A stretch of 64,000 nucleotides of DNA, from assembly GCA_965153455.1 (NCBI GenBank), contig OZ234494.1, positions 21,762,001 to 21,826,000 on the forward strand, given 5' to 3'. The translations under genes and the position numbers were made by a program. Below, piece by piece: positions 26,678 to 36,363 of the stretch (positions are counted from its first letter, which is position 1; each line of letters begins with the position of its first letter). The notes beneath the pieces are model-generated. The model worked only from the letters and a program-made list of their open reading frames with translations, did no database searches and was not told where the DNA came from. This stretch comes from Sphagnum compactum. Lineage: Eukaryota; Bryophyta; Sphagnopsida; Sphagnales.

Positions 26678-27040
26678 CAGAGCAAACCAGCACCTACCAG
26701 CGCAACATAAAGGATGGATGTAAAGTGGTCAGGAAACAGTTTTCCGTTGAGTTCTCGTTCACTAGCTAACCACGGTGGTTAGCTCAGTTGCTTTTTTTCC
26801 GATTAACTACTTAATTATTTTTTTATTGCAGCAAACGGGCTGTTCAAAGCACGTAGGTAGTAGAAACAGGGCAGCCCTTACCTATGTTTCAAGTTTAAAC
26901 CATCTAACTACCCTAGTAGTCACCTATTTTCCTACCAATGTGCCTATGTATAGCACCTATTTCTTATAGAATGGGTTACCAATGTGAAACCAGATATTAA
27001 CTCAGTTGAGGTTCATCCACTGGTGGGTGCTGGTTCACTG
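26678..27040 (+). mobile_element. Inverted-repeat element, copy 1 (~360 bp, non-autonomous)
   Basis: Starts AAACCAGCACCTACCAGCGC and ends with CACTGGTGGGTGCTGGTTC, its imperfect inverse. Internal landmarks shared with the copies at 33352 and 60340 are AGGAAACAGTTTTCCGTT, CTAGCTAACC then GGTGGTTAGCTCAGTT, CCTATTTTCCTAC, and TTGAGGTTCATCCA. There is no coding capacity. The copies differ widely, so the family is old. Confidence 0.78.
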
Positions 27041-27135
27041 CACTCGTATTGTGCATGGCCCTCATTCCCGGAACAACCCCCCTTCAAGGAACCCGCCTAA
27101 AAGTATTGGTAGAATTTTGCTTCCATTCATGAGAG

Positions 27136-27193
27136 GCACCTTAAGCGGAAGGTTCCTTGAAAAAAAAAAGGGAACCTTAGATGTAAGGTGCCA
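27136..27193 (+). repeat. Short inverted repeat (hairpin)
   Basis: GGCACCTTAAGCGGAAGGTTCC pairs with the later segment GGAACCTTAGATGTAAGGTGCC across an A-rich loop, with a few central mismatches. Confidence 0.7.
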
Positions 27194-28084
27194 TCCTCTA
27201 TCGAGGTAGAAACTTTTCTCAGGGTAAGCTGCCCTAAACATAGGCTAGAAAAATCGGGCCTATTGGTTCTTTACCTGTAGGGTGAGGCACCCCTATCAAG
27301 GAGCTTCACTGTAGGGTTTGAGCCCTTGGGACTGGGCCAGGTAGCCCATTGGTGATGCTGAAATTTGATGAGGCCCGTGTTAGGGTACATTGTATGGAAT
27401 ACAAAAAGAACCCTATTGGTACATGACTTGAACCTCAGGCCAAATTGTTAAAAATGTTCCAACCTAAAATCAAAGTGCCAAATGTTTTTAAATCTTAGGT
27501 TGAAATGTTACAAAAAGGATTTTAACACTAAGTTGTATTCCCAAAAAAGAATGTGTGAATATGTGAAATTCATTTTCTCTTGGGATCAACCAGTGTCGGG
27601 TGGTTCTCACCCAGGGGCTGAAAACCGGTGGCGGTTTTCAGTCCGGTTCTCGGTGAGAACCGCCAATGAGGACTGTACATGAAAACCTGACCAGAGGTTC
27701 TCATTGGGGGTGAGAACAGCCCGGTGAGAACCTCGAAGGTTCTCGCCAATTGTAAAACCTGATAACCGGACCGGTTCTCACATTTGAGAAGGTTCTGGTT
27801 CTCGGGGTAGTAAATAGTAAGTAGTAATAGTGAGTAGTAAAACCAGTAAGTATTTAGTAAATAGTAAAAATTAAAAACTAAACCAATGAGAAGATAAGTA
27901 AACTAAGAAAAAAAAATTAATGTAAAAGTAATAATAATAATAATAATAATTTAAATGTAATTTTTAAAAAATAATAAAGTAAAGAGTGAAGAAAAATAAT
28001 TTAAAGCATAAAAATTAAGTAAAAATAAAAAAGGAAGAAAACAAAATTGCGACCACCACATTAGGTTTAAGGTTAGGGCTTAAC

Positions 28085-28185
28085 CCTAACCCTAATGAGA
28101 AGGTGGCCACCTTCATTAAGGTTAAGTTGAACTTTGAACCTAAATTATAAAGTGGGTCCAAGTAACAGCTTAGACCCACTTTTTT
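28085..28185 (+). repeat. Two hairpins in the hAT 5' region
   Basis: GAAGGTGGCCACCTTC is a perfect 16-bp palindrome at about 28098-28113. Further on, AAAGTGGGTC pairs with GACCCACTTT across 12 nt, followed by a T run. They may be folded ends or internal structure of the element. Confidence 0.65.
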
Positions 28186-28289
28186 TTCTTTCACACCTTG
28201 CTTTTGTCACAATTATTTAGGTTGTTTGTTTATTTGTGCATGTATTTTTCTTTTTTTGGCTTTGTCTTAATGTTGTGCGTTGTTATCAC

Positions 28290-28640
28290 TGTTTCGATTC
28301 TATTGTTCTGCTTTGCTGCGATGCCTTATTACTGTTGTTCTACCTTGTTACTTGTCTCACCTTGCCGTTGCGCCTTATTGTTGCTTCGCCTTGTTGCTGC
28401 TACGAGCTCCACCTTGTTGTTGTTACAAGCTCCACCTTGTTGCATGTTCCGCCTTGTTGGTGCTACTCTATTTTTGTTACCATTTTGCTTGCTTTTCTGC
28501 CTTGTTGTGTTGTTGCTAAACCTTGCTGCTTCTCCACCTTTGTTGTTTCTTTACTTACTTCAGGTACCAATGGCCTCTTTTGAAACTCCTATTGTTGGCC
28601 TACCTTGTTGTTGCTCTACCTTGCTACTGTTATGCCTTGT
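28290..28640 (+). repeat. CCTTGTTGCTGCT-type low-complexity array
   Basis: Short variants of GCCTTGTTGTTGCT and GCTACGAGCTCCACC recur. This makes all three forward frames open and rich in Cys and Leu. The 158-codon frame here reflects composition, not a gene. Confidence 0.75.
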
Positions 28641-29239
28641 TGCTATAGTGTGTTTTTTATGTTTCCCTAGCTAGTATTTCCACATTTCCCTTTTTCCTTG
28701 CAAGTTTTGGTTTTTGGAGCTTGAAGAAATAAGCAACAACAAATTAAGGTAAGTTTTTTTTTTTTTTTTCATTTCTTCTTTTCTTTCAGTTTATGTTTGT
28801 TTTTCCAATTGTTGGTTTAGAAGTTTGGAACATTCATTAGTTTTAATTTTTGTTTTGTTTTCCTTTCTTTTGGAGGAAAGGGAAAAAGGAAGCTTTCTAG
28901 CATTGCAAGTTTCTTTCAACATAAGTTCTATTTTTCATTTTGAACAATCTTTGCGTTTGTAAATGTTTTTTCCCCCTTTCCTTTGGTTATATATATTTTA
29001 ATCCTTCCCATTTTTACCTCTTACCCATCCTTTCATTAAATAACCTAACATTTTGGAAACTTTGGAACGATTTGAAAATATTTAACCTTTTTTTTTCCCT
29101 TTTAAACCCAATTTTGATTTTCTGTTCTTTTATATTAAATCTATTAGTTTTGCTTGCATTTTCCTATTGCTTTCATTGTGTTGGTTTTGTTGGTTTTTTA
29201 TTCACAATGTAATAGTTTAGTGATAATGAAAATCTGATA

Positions 29240-31628
29240 ATGAATGTTGGAATTGAGATATTTGAAAATGAAATGTTAATGGAAGATGAACTAGTAATTA
29301 AGACTTCAATGGAAAATTTAGGTTTGCAAACCCAAGTCAGTAATATTCATCAAACTGATGATGAACGAATAAAACAAAACCTTCAACAATTGCATGTGCA
29401 AAGATTATTATGGAAACCTCATGGGAAAAATGCAATTTGTTGGGCTTTTTACAAGTAAATGATAATAAACCTGTAAATGGGAAAGTCCTTTAAATCATGT
29501 GATGTCTGTTATGTTACAAAAAATTTATACCTTTTAATCCCAAAACAAAAATTACAAAAAGGATTGATTTCATACTATAAAACAAATGGAATAACAACAT
29601 TGAAAAAACATGTGGGTGCAAAACATTCTTTGCTTGGAAAAAAAATTGACGAAGAAATGAATAGTCTAATGAAAAGTGAACTTGAAAGGCAACTTGCTAA
29701 AAAGAGGCTAAATGTATCTTCAAGTGAAATATCTAAATTTTTTACTGCCAAAATATCTTATAAGAAGGAAGATGTGCAATAGAAATAAATTTTGGAAGAT
29801 TTGGCTTTGCTGATTGTTAAAAATCACCTATTTGTGCATTTTGTGGAAAGTCCCTAGCTAAAGAGATTTGCATAGCAGTTAAATCCTCGGATTGTCTTTC
29901 CATCAAGAAAGATTTCTTCATACTAGAATATTTTTCTTACACCGGTCCAAAAAACTAAACAAATTATGTCTTACCTACGCTTTCTACAACTGCTAGCCTT
30001 GATTTGTGGATGTCAAAGGGAGCTTATGACATGTTTGCTTTGGTCATTAATTTCTTGGATGGAAACTAGAAACCCAGAAAGGTCCCAATTGGTTTGTTTG
30101 AAGCGATAGAAACAAGAAGTCAAGCTTTTGGCCAGGAACTTGAACAAACTTCAGGATTCATATAACTTAAGGAAAAAAATCATCACTTATGTGAAAGATG
30201 AGGGTGCAAACTTGAATGCCATGACCATGGCTCTTAAAAGTAATTGTGATATCTTGGGATTGGAAGAAAGTTTAAAATGGAACATATTTTGGGCATTTAT
30301 TTCCAAAACTTATCAATATGTTATAATTAAATAGAAAGCATGCAAGAATCTAAAGTTCGGTTCTATCAAGTTAACAAAATCTGATATTTAGAAATGTATA
30401 AGATGGCTTAAAACATCTAGAAAAAGGAGACAAGAATGGTCCAAGCTTTTGTTGATGTGAAAATTCGACCAAGAAAGTTGATTATTCCTATAAAAACTAG
30501 GTAATTATTTTTAATACCATTTTAATTGTTTTTTGTTGAAACATTTTGCCAAATTCAAACTAAGTAATTTTATTTTATTTTACAAATTTGCCAACAAAGT
30601 GATATTATTCCAATAAACTTTTCTATTTTGTGGGGCTATTGTCATGTGTTACAACAGACAAACTAAATTTTGAGTTTCTAGTCGGGTCCTCCTCTTATTA
30701 CTTGGTTCATTTGTCAAAAGATAATGGATTGTTTGAGCCTTGTTGTTAGTGCCCGTGTGTTGAACCAATCTATTGGTCATTGGTTGTTGTCTAATGTTCT
30801 GAATTTTGCAAACACTATGAGTTCTACAACCAAGGAGGAAGTTAATGTGAGACCTTCTTTTGAGTTCCTTATGGATGATGATTTGGGAATTTCTTTTAAA
30901 TTGGCAAGTCTTGCCTCCAACATTAGATTACAGGTGTTTGGGGTTTTGGATTCCTTCCTTTCATTTATGATAACATATGGCGAAAAGAAATCACATAACA
31001 TGTTGGCTTTGATGCTTGATCCAAGGTTCAAAAACTTTCATCTTGTTTTTACATATGTTGGCAAGGAACAAGGGGTGTCTATTGTAAAGGAGTATGATAG
31101 GAGATCCTTGTATTCCATGCTAATCAAATTGTATAACCACTTACATCCAATTGTAGATGGTGGTTCTTGTTCTGTAGATCAAGACGTTGATCAGATTGTG
31201 GATTGGATATTTTTCAAATGATGAGCAACAACACGAAAACAACGAAGGAGATTATAACTAGGGAATTGTTGGATTTTTGAAGTTTTCATGTGGACTTGAA
31301 GGATATCAAAAATCCTCTCCAATGGTGGGAGAAATATGAGTCAAGATTCTTCATAGTGGTTTTTCTTGCAAGGCAAATCCTAGGAATTATAGGTTCACAA
31401 ATTGAGATTGAACACATTTTCTCTCTTGTTGAAACCAATCTTAAGAGATGTCATTTACAATCTGAAAATTTAGAGAAGTTAATTTTTGTGAACCAAAACT
31501 GGCCTAATGATCCTAGGCTAGGATGTAGGACACCATTTAATTTTGTGGAGTTTATAGAGAAAGATGAAATCACTGAGGAGGAGTTGAAGGAATTTGAAGG
31601 GGAATTTGAAAAGGAAGAGATATTATAG
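29240..31628 (+). pseudogene. hAT transposase: BED finger to dimerisation domain, broken
   Basis: Frames read in order. 29240-29460 ends WKPHGKNAICWAFYK, the start of a BED zinc finger. 29477-29782 continues KSFKSCDVC, GLISYYKTNGITTLKKHV and a second His, completing the Cys2/His2 set. 29790-30340 has VESPWLKRFA-like text, LPTLSTTASLDLWMSKGAYD (the DDE-region hallmark SxDxWxS) and ALVINFL. 30724-31221 has LALMLDPRFKNFHLVF. 31290-31628 has the hAT C-terminal dimerisation domain, NPLQWWEKYESRF and IGSQIEIEHIFSL. Stops and frame changes separate these blocks, so no active enzyme can be made. Such proteins cut and paste DNA between hAT ends. Confidence 0.88.
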
Positions 31629-31974
31629 ATATGAACTCTTTATATTGAATAAAATATTTTTTTCTGCATTTAAAAAAATTGATTTATTTTTTATTTCTTA
31701 GCGTTTCTTTTAAAATAAAAAAATCAACTTTTTTGATAACTGGCTTGTGAGAATCGGCTTTGAAAATTAACAGAATAAAATTCTGTGAGAACCATGGATG
31801 CTGAAAATTGCGGAATTGGATTTTTTTCAAAAATCTGAAAACCGAGGTGGTTCTTGAAATGGAAAAAAATAAAAATAAAAATTAGAGTTCCAAGGTGGTT
31901 CTTTAAACCTGCCCCAAGAACTGGAACGGGCAGTTCTCACAAGAGCTTCTAATGTTGTTCTTCTGAACACACAG

Positions 31975-32570
31975 ACTTTCATGTCAGAGAGCACCCGAAA
32001 TGGTGGGCAGAAATAAATTTTTTTTCAACTTTCATAATATGCCCAAGATTACAGGGCAGCATATCAATTCCCAAAACTGCACTTCTTTTTTCAAGCGTAT
32101 TTTTCTTAGAGTGCAATAAATGAAAACTTTCTTCAACCTTTATGAGGCGCCTGAAATTATCGGGCAGCATAAAAAATTCAAAAATGCCAATTTCTTGCGA
32201 GCATCAGGTTTTTTTCAGAGTGCTCAAAAGTTTTGGGCAGAAATGAAAATTTTAAACTTTCTATTTCCCATGCGGCATAAAATTTCCAAAATTGCCCAAA
32301 ATGTTTCCAGAGAATCCTGGAAAAAATTTCTCCCAAAAATATTCCAATCATTAGGATTGGTCAAGTTCCCAAAATTTTGAACAGAAATGAAATTTATTCA
32401 ACCTATTTAATTTGGCAGCTTAAAAATTCACAAACTGGTGAAATGTTTACAAGCATCCTGGAAAACATTTCTCAGGAATTCTAAAGTGCCTAAACTTTTT
32501 GGGCAGCATGAAAAAAATTCCTAAGATTGCCCAAGCAGCCTAAACTTGTTGCGTAGTTTGGAGAAACCCT
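31975..32570 (+). repeat. Degenerate GGGCAG-containing array
   Basis: GGGCAGCAT or GGGCAGAAAT, followed by AAAAATTC-like text, recurs about every 50-100 bp (near 32003, 32055, 32161, 32238 and 32499). The unit is very degenerate. It abuts the right side of the hAT element. Confidence 0.5.
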
Positions 32571-32689
32571 CAATGTGAACGATGCAATGGAGGGTTCAAT
32601 TTACCCCATCATACTAATTTAATCTATCCCCTTTGTGTGAAGAGCTTAGAGGTTAGTTTATTCCTTATGTTTTAGTTGTTTTAACCCCA

Positions 32690-33290
32690 AAATCAAGAAA
32701 TTGAATAAAAATATTCCTACTAAGCCTTGGTGTGAAACTAGCTTTAGGCCTCAATAGATTCTAACCTCAAATGAAATATGAAAAAAATTCTAATTGTAGA
32801 TCTCATTTGACGTTGAAAAGATTTTAACCTAAGTCAAAATAATAAAAACATTCTAACCTTAAGCCTAAGTGATAGGCTCAAGTGCTAAAAATATTCTAAC
32901 CCCAAGCTAAAGTGCTAATTTTTAGAAATCCCAAGCCAAAGTGGTAAAAATATTTTAATTTAAACCCATTATAATAAAAATGTTTAAACCTTTATGCCTA
33001 AATAGATTCTAACCTTAAGTCAAACTTTAAGTCTTGGTGCTAAAATTAAAAAAACCCTAAGCCAAAATAAAAAAAAGATTCTAACCCTAGGCCTAAGCGA
33101 CAATTTTTTTTAAAAACTCGAAGCCAAAGCGGTAAAAATATTCTAAGTCAAAACAATTAAAAAATAAACCCTAGGCTTAAATAGATTCTAACATTTAAGC
33201 CTAAATAAATTTAAACCTTAGGCCTAAAAAGATTTTAAACTTAAGTGGAATTGCTAAAAAGATTCTAACCTTAGGCCACTCACTATGTCT
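32690..33290 (+). repeat. Degenerate ATTCTAACCCTAAGCC array
   Basis: Variants of AAATATTCTAACCYYAAGCC then TAAGTGCTA recur through about 600 bp. The CTAACCCTA core resembles a degenerate telomere-type repeat, but the units are longer and irregular. Confidence 0.65.
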
Positions 33291-33351
33291 TGGGATGTAT
33301 AATGTTTAATCTTACCTACATCATACATGCATCTATTTACTTAGTAGTCAT

Positions 33352-33717
33352 CGGCCACAGTGAATCAGCACCCACCAGTGCACCATCTTGGATGGATGAT
33401 AAGTGGTCAGGAAACAGTTTTCCGTTAGGTTTCAGTTCCCTAGCTAACCATGGTGGTTAGCTCAGTTTAAAAAAAAAAAAAACTACCTACCTACTAACAA
33501 CCCACAAGCAGGTTGTTAGTAGGTAGGTAGTAAAAACAGCCCTTTACCATCTACTTACCTAATAGTTATCTATTTTCCTACCTATCTATTTCCTACAGAA
33601 TTGGTTATCAAGATGAAAACCAGTTGAGGTTCATCCATAACTGAGTAATATAACAGGCATCCATCCAGTGGTATGGTGCGCTGGTGGTGGGCACTGGGTA
33701 CTGGTTCACTGTGGCCG
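33352..33717 (+). mobile_element. Inverted-repeat element, copy 2
   Basis: Starts CGGCCACAGTGAATCAGCAC then CCACCAGTGCACCATC. It ends with ATGGTGCGCTGGTGGTGGGC and CTGGTTCACTGTGGCCG, so the outer CGGCCACAGTGA is exactly inverted. Internal landmarks are as in copies 1 and 3, including the CTAACAACCCACAAGCAGGT hairpin region. Length is 366 bp, with no coding capacity. Confidence 0.85.
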
Positions 33718-33730
33718 TAGTCATGGATGA

Positions 33731-33975
33731 ATAAGAATCCCGTTATGACTCACCATTATGGATGAACCCCAACCTACGAACTGGTTTACCGTTTACATAA
33801 AGAGGGCTTCTCATTTGAAGGGATAGGGTACCAAAGTGAAACCCTGAGATCAACTTGTGGATGGGGTTCATCCAGAATGGTGAGTCATAACGGGATTCTT
33901 ATGGATAGTAGACATCAACTTGTGGGATGGGGTTCATCCATAATGGTGAGTCATAACTGGATTTTTATGGATAGT
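33731..33975. repeat. 40-bp inverted repeat plus tandem 65-bp duplication
   Basis: 33731-33770 is the inverse of 33863-33902 with one mismatch; the arms contain ATGGTGAGTCATAAC. A further copy of the right arm at 33929-33968 belongs to a ~65-bp tandem duplication (33849-33910 and 33914-33975). Confidence 0.88.
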
Positions 33976-33979
33976 ACGA

Positions 33980-35050
33980 ATATTGTTGGCAGCTGTTGGT
34001 TTGTTGGTTCACTATGGCCAACAATGCACTTGGACCACAGAACTTGGCACAAACATAAAAAGTACAGAAATGATTCATCAGCAACATGCAGAAACGACTG
34101 TTAAAAGTATTGCCCCCCCAAAAAATATATATTAAAAAGTCGTCACCATTTGTGAACAGTGTGCTTCATGCAACATTATAGGGTACATGTACTTCCTAGG
34201 GCCCCCCTTGTAATACATGATTCCACATAACATTCAAACCCCAATGGAAAAAAAAAGGCCCTAATATCTTAACACTAGATAGGGAAATCTTGTGGATTAT
34301 TTACTACATAACAATGGGCCTTAGGCATTGATTTGGAGCCTTTTAACTCTTTTTAACATGACAGTGTATATATATGCTTTGCATGCATGAATGAATAAAT
34401 TGTGTTACTTTGTTGAGTCTAAACTTCTTTTCCTAAGTTGGGCTCATTATATTGTTTTTCATTATGAAATTACAAATCCGTTTTTTTTTCGTTGCATGGT
34501 CAATGGATAGGTGTTGCTATATTTTTGATGATAAGAAATCCTATTGCATTAACAAGCAAACCAATGTACCAAGGAAAATCCTAAATGGGTTGTAGGTAGC
34601 AATTGCCAAGGGCTACAATTAATCATGGTTGGGTCCATTTATCATCCAAGTTTAATTGATGAATTTAGCCTAAATTCCTTTCTCATGTTCACATTCTCAA
34701 GATAAAGATTATGAAAGAGAAAAATTGTTCCCATTTTGTCACATGCTTAGATTTCTTTTAAAATAATTTTATTTGTGATGAGATAATGTAAAATTATGAA
34801 ATTGAAAAGTGGGAAAATTATATTCAATGGAATGCATTGAATGATTTATTCATTCATGAGTTACAACAAATTTGGAATTCCAAATCAGTTTCACCCTTTA
34901 CTATCACTCAAATGGGCGAAACCTGCCCATCATGGTTTCATTCAATCGAATGATGCCATGTGAACCCTAATCTGGCAATCCAAATTGGAGCCTAATTTGT
35001 GATTCAATTTATGCAGAAAAAATGGCATAGCAAACCATAAAAGTTGATTT
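33980..35050. other. AT-rich spacer; nothing recognised
   Basis: No gene or transposon protein was seen. Confidence 0.4.
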
Positions 35051-35056
35051 GCATAT

Positions 35057-35355
35057 AATTTGAAAGGATTTGCCCAACGGTCACAAAAATTAGCTTGTTA
35101 CTGCATATGAAAATAACAATAAGCCAATAGAAGTTGATATTGTATAATTTGAAAGCATTGCCCAATGGTTAATAAATTAGCTATATACAAAATGCACAAT
35201 AAATTGGTTATATTTTGATTCCATAGATCCAATTTGAAAGGATTAGCCAATGGTTACAAAAATTAGCTAGATATATTATATATATAGAAAAGGCATAAGA
35301 AAGCAAGAAATTTAAGTTTATTTCATGTAATTTGAAAGGATTGTCCAATGTTTTT
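35057..35355 (+). repeat. Four spaced copies of a ~35-bp motif upstream of ACR
   Basis: AATTTGAAAGGATTGCCCAA, followed in most copies by GGTTACAAAAATTAGCTA, occurs at 35057, 35146, 35231 and 35327 (the last truncated). Spacing is 85-96 bp. The array ends about 1 kb before the ACR start codon. Confidence 0.8.
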
Positions 35356-35389
35356 GTATAGGTCTCTGCTTTTGTGGGCGGGTATAGGG

Positions 35390-36363
35390 CCAGTGCTCAT
35401 AAAGTGGGGGTGCGTTTGGAATCCCTCATGAAATACGCTCAAAAGCGCCAGCTATGCAGGGCGGCAAGGCTTTAGGTGTTGGTTGCGCGCAGTTGCAGGC
35501 AGAAGAGAAGAAGCTTAGGTGTCGCACGACCTTGCAACGCTGCAGCTGCTGCCGCCTTCGTCTTCTTCGTGATCGATCGTTCCCGGTTGTCGTCGTTTTT
35601 CTTGCACCGCGAATCGCGCGCGAGCGTCTCGTGCTTGAGCTTTCGTATCCGCAGCAAGCAACGCTTTTTTTTTTGTATCCGCAGCAGCGGCGATCTTTTT
35701 ACAAACTCTGATTCAAAAACTGCAGTTCTTCTTTGCAGCAGCCTCAGATTATTTTTACCAAATCCTTTGCTGCGCCAATAGTATTTGTCTTTCCCACCTT
35801 TCTGGTCCTGGTGTCCTTCTAGGTTCGGGATCTGGTGTGTGGTTGTTGTGGAGCTGTGAGGAGGTGGGGGGTGAAGGATATGGGAGGGAAGCGAGTAGGA
35901 GGAAGGGAGGGAGGAGGAGGAGGGAGAAAGGAGAGGAGAAGGAGAAAAAATAAATTGGAGCGAGCAAGAATCGAGGCTCCATAGATTCGTGGCACCGGTT
36001 TCGCGGAGGTTGGACTTCTCTCTTCTTTGGCAAATCGGCTTTCCTCGCGGCGTCTGTGAAGAGAGAGAGAGAGGGTGCGTTGTAGCCGAGTTTCCAGCTT
36101 TCTTGTAGTTTGCTGAAAAGTCTTCACCTAAAGCTGTCGCAAGCAAGCTTGGAAGTTGTGAGTAACTCTGTTGCTCACGGAGTTCGGGGAGCTTTGAATA
36201 TTATCGCAACCGATCTTTCTTTTGCTTCTACAAACAAAAAAAGAAATTTCGATTTTCTGTGCGCTCGGAAGAACTGGGGTCAGCACGCTCTAAACCAGCT
36301 GCCGCATTCGAAAGCAGCCGCCAGTGCAAAGAGGAGGGAGGAAAAGTAGCATGTGGGCCAGAG
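35390..36363 (+). promoter_or_regulatory. GC-rich 5' region of the ACR gene (promoter/leader)
   Basis: Base composition shifts sharply from AT-rich to GC- and CpG-rich at about 35390. There are GCGCGC-type stretches, a polypurine GGAGG/GAGA tract (35880-35950) and GAGAGAGAGAGAG at 36060. This is the expected promoter and 5' leader of the ACR gene. The long minus-strand open frame over this stretch has no family motifs and follows from composition. The transcription start was not located. Confidence 0.55.

Larger units (their letters stand above)
27591..31960 (+). mobile_element. hAT-family transposon, decayed
   Basis: The left end starts CAGTGTCGGGTGG, matching the CAGTG-type start of hAT inverted ends. 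Bases 27591-27810 carry six GGTTCTC and two GAGAACC motifs, typical of hAT subterminal transposase sites. Related strings (TGTGAGAACC, GAGGTGGTTCTT, CAAGGTGGTTCTT, CAGTTCTCAC) recur at 31740-31950, which marks the right subterminal zone. An exact right inverted terminus and 8-bp target duplication were not found. The transposase remnant lies at 29240-31628. The right limit given is approximate. Confidence 0.8.

Noticed and set aside
26770-26800. GGTGGTTAGCTCAGTTG, like a tRNA D-arm
   Set aside because: It recurs in all three copies of the ~360-bp element as part of a CTAGCTAACC/GGTTAGCT palindrome, and no acceptor, anticodon or T arms follow.
28198-28674. 158-codon Cys/Leu-rich frame
   Set aside because: Produced by CCTTGTTGCTG low-complexity repeats; all three frames are open.
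35472-36146. 224-codon minus-strand open frame in the ACR leader
   Set aside because: Translation is Ser/Pro/Arg-rich with no family motif; it reflects the GC- and purine-rich composition of the ACR 5' region.
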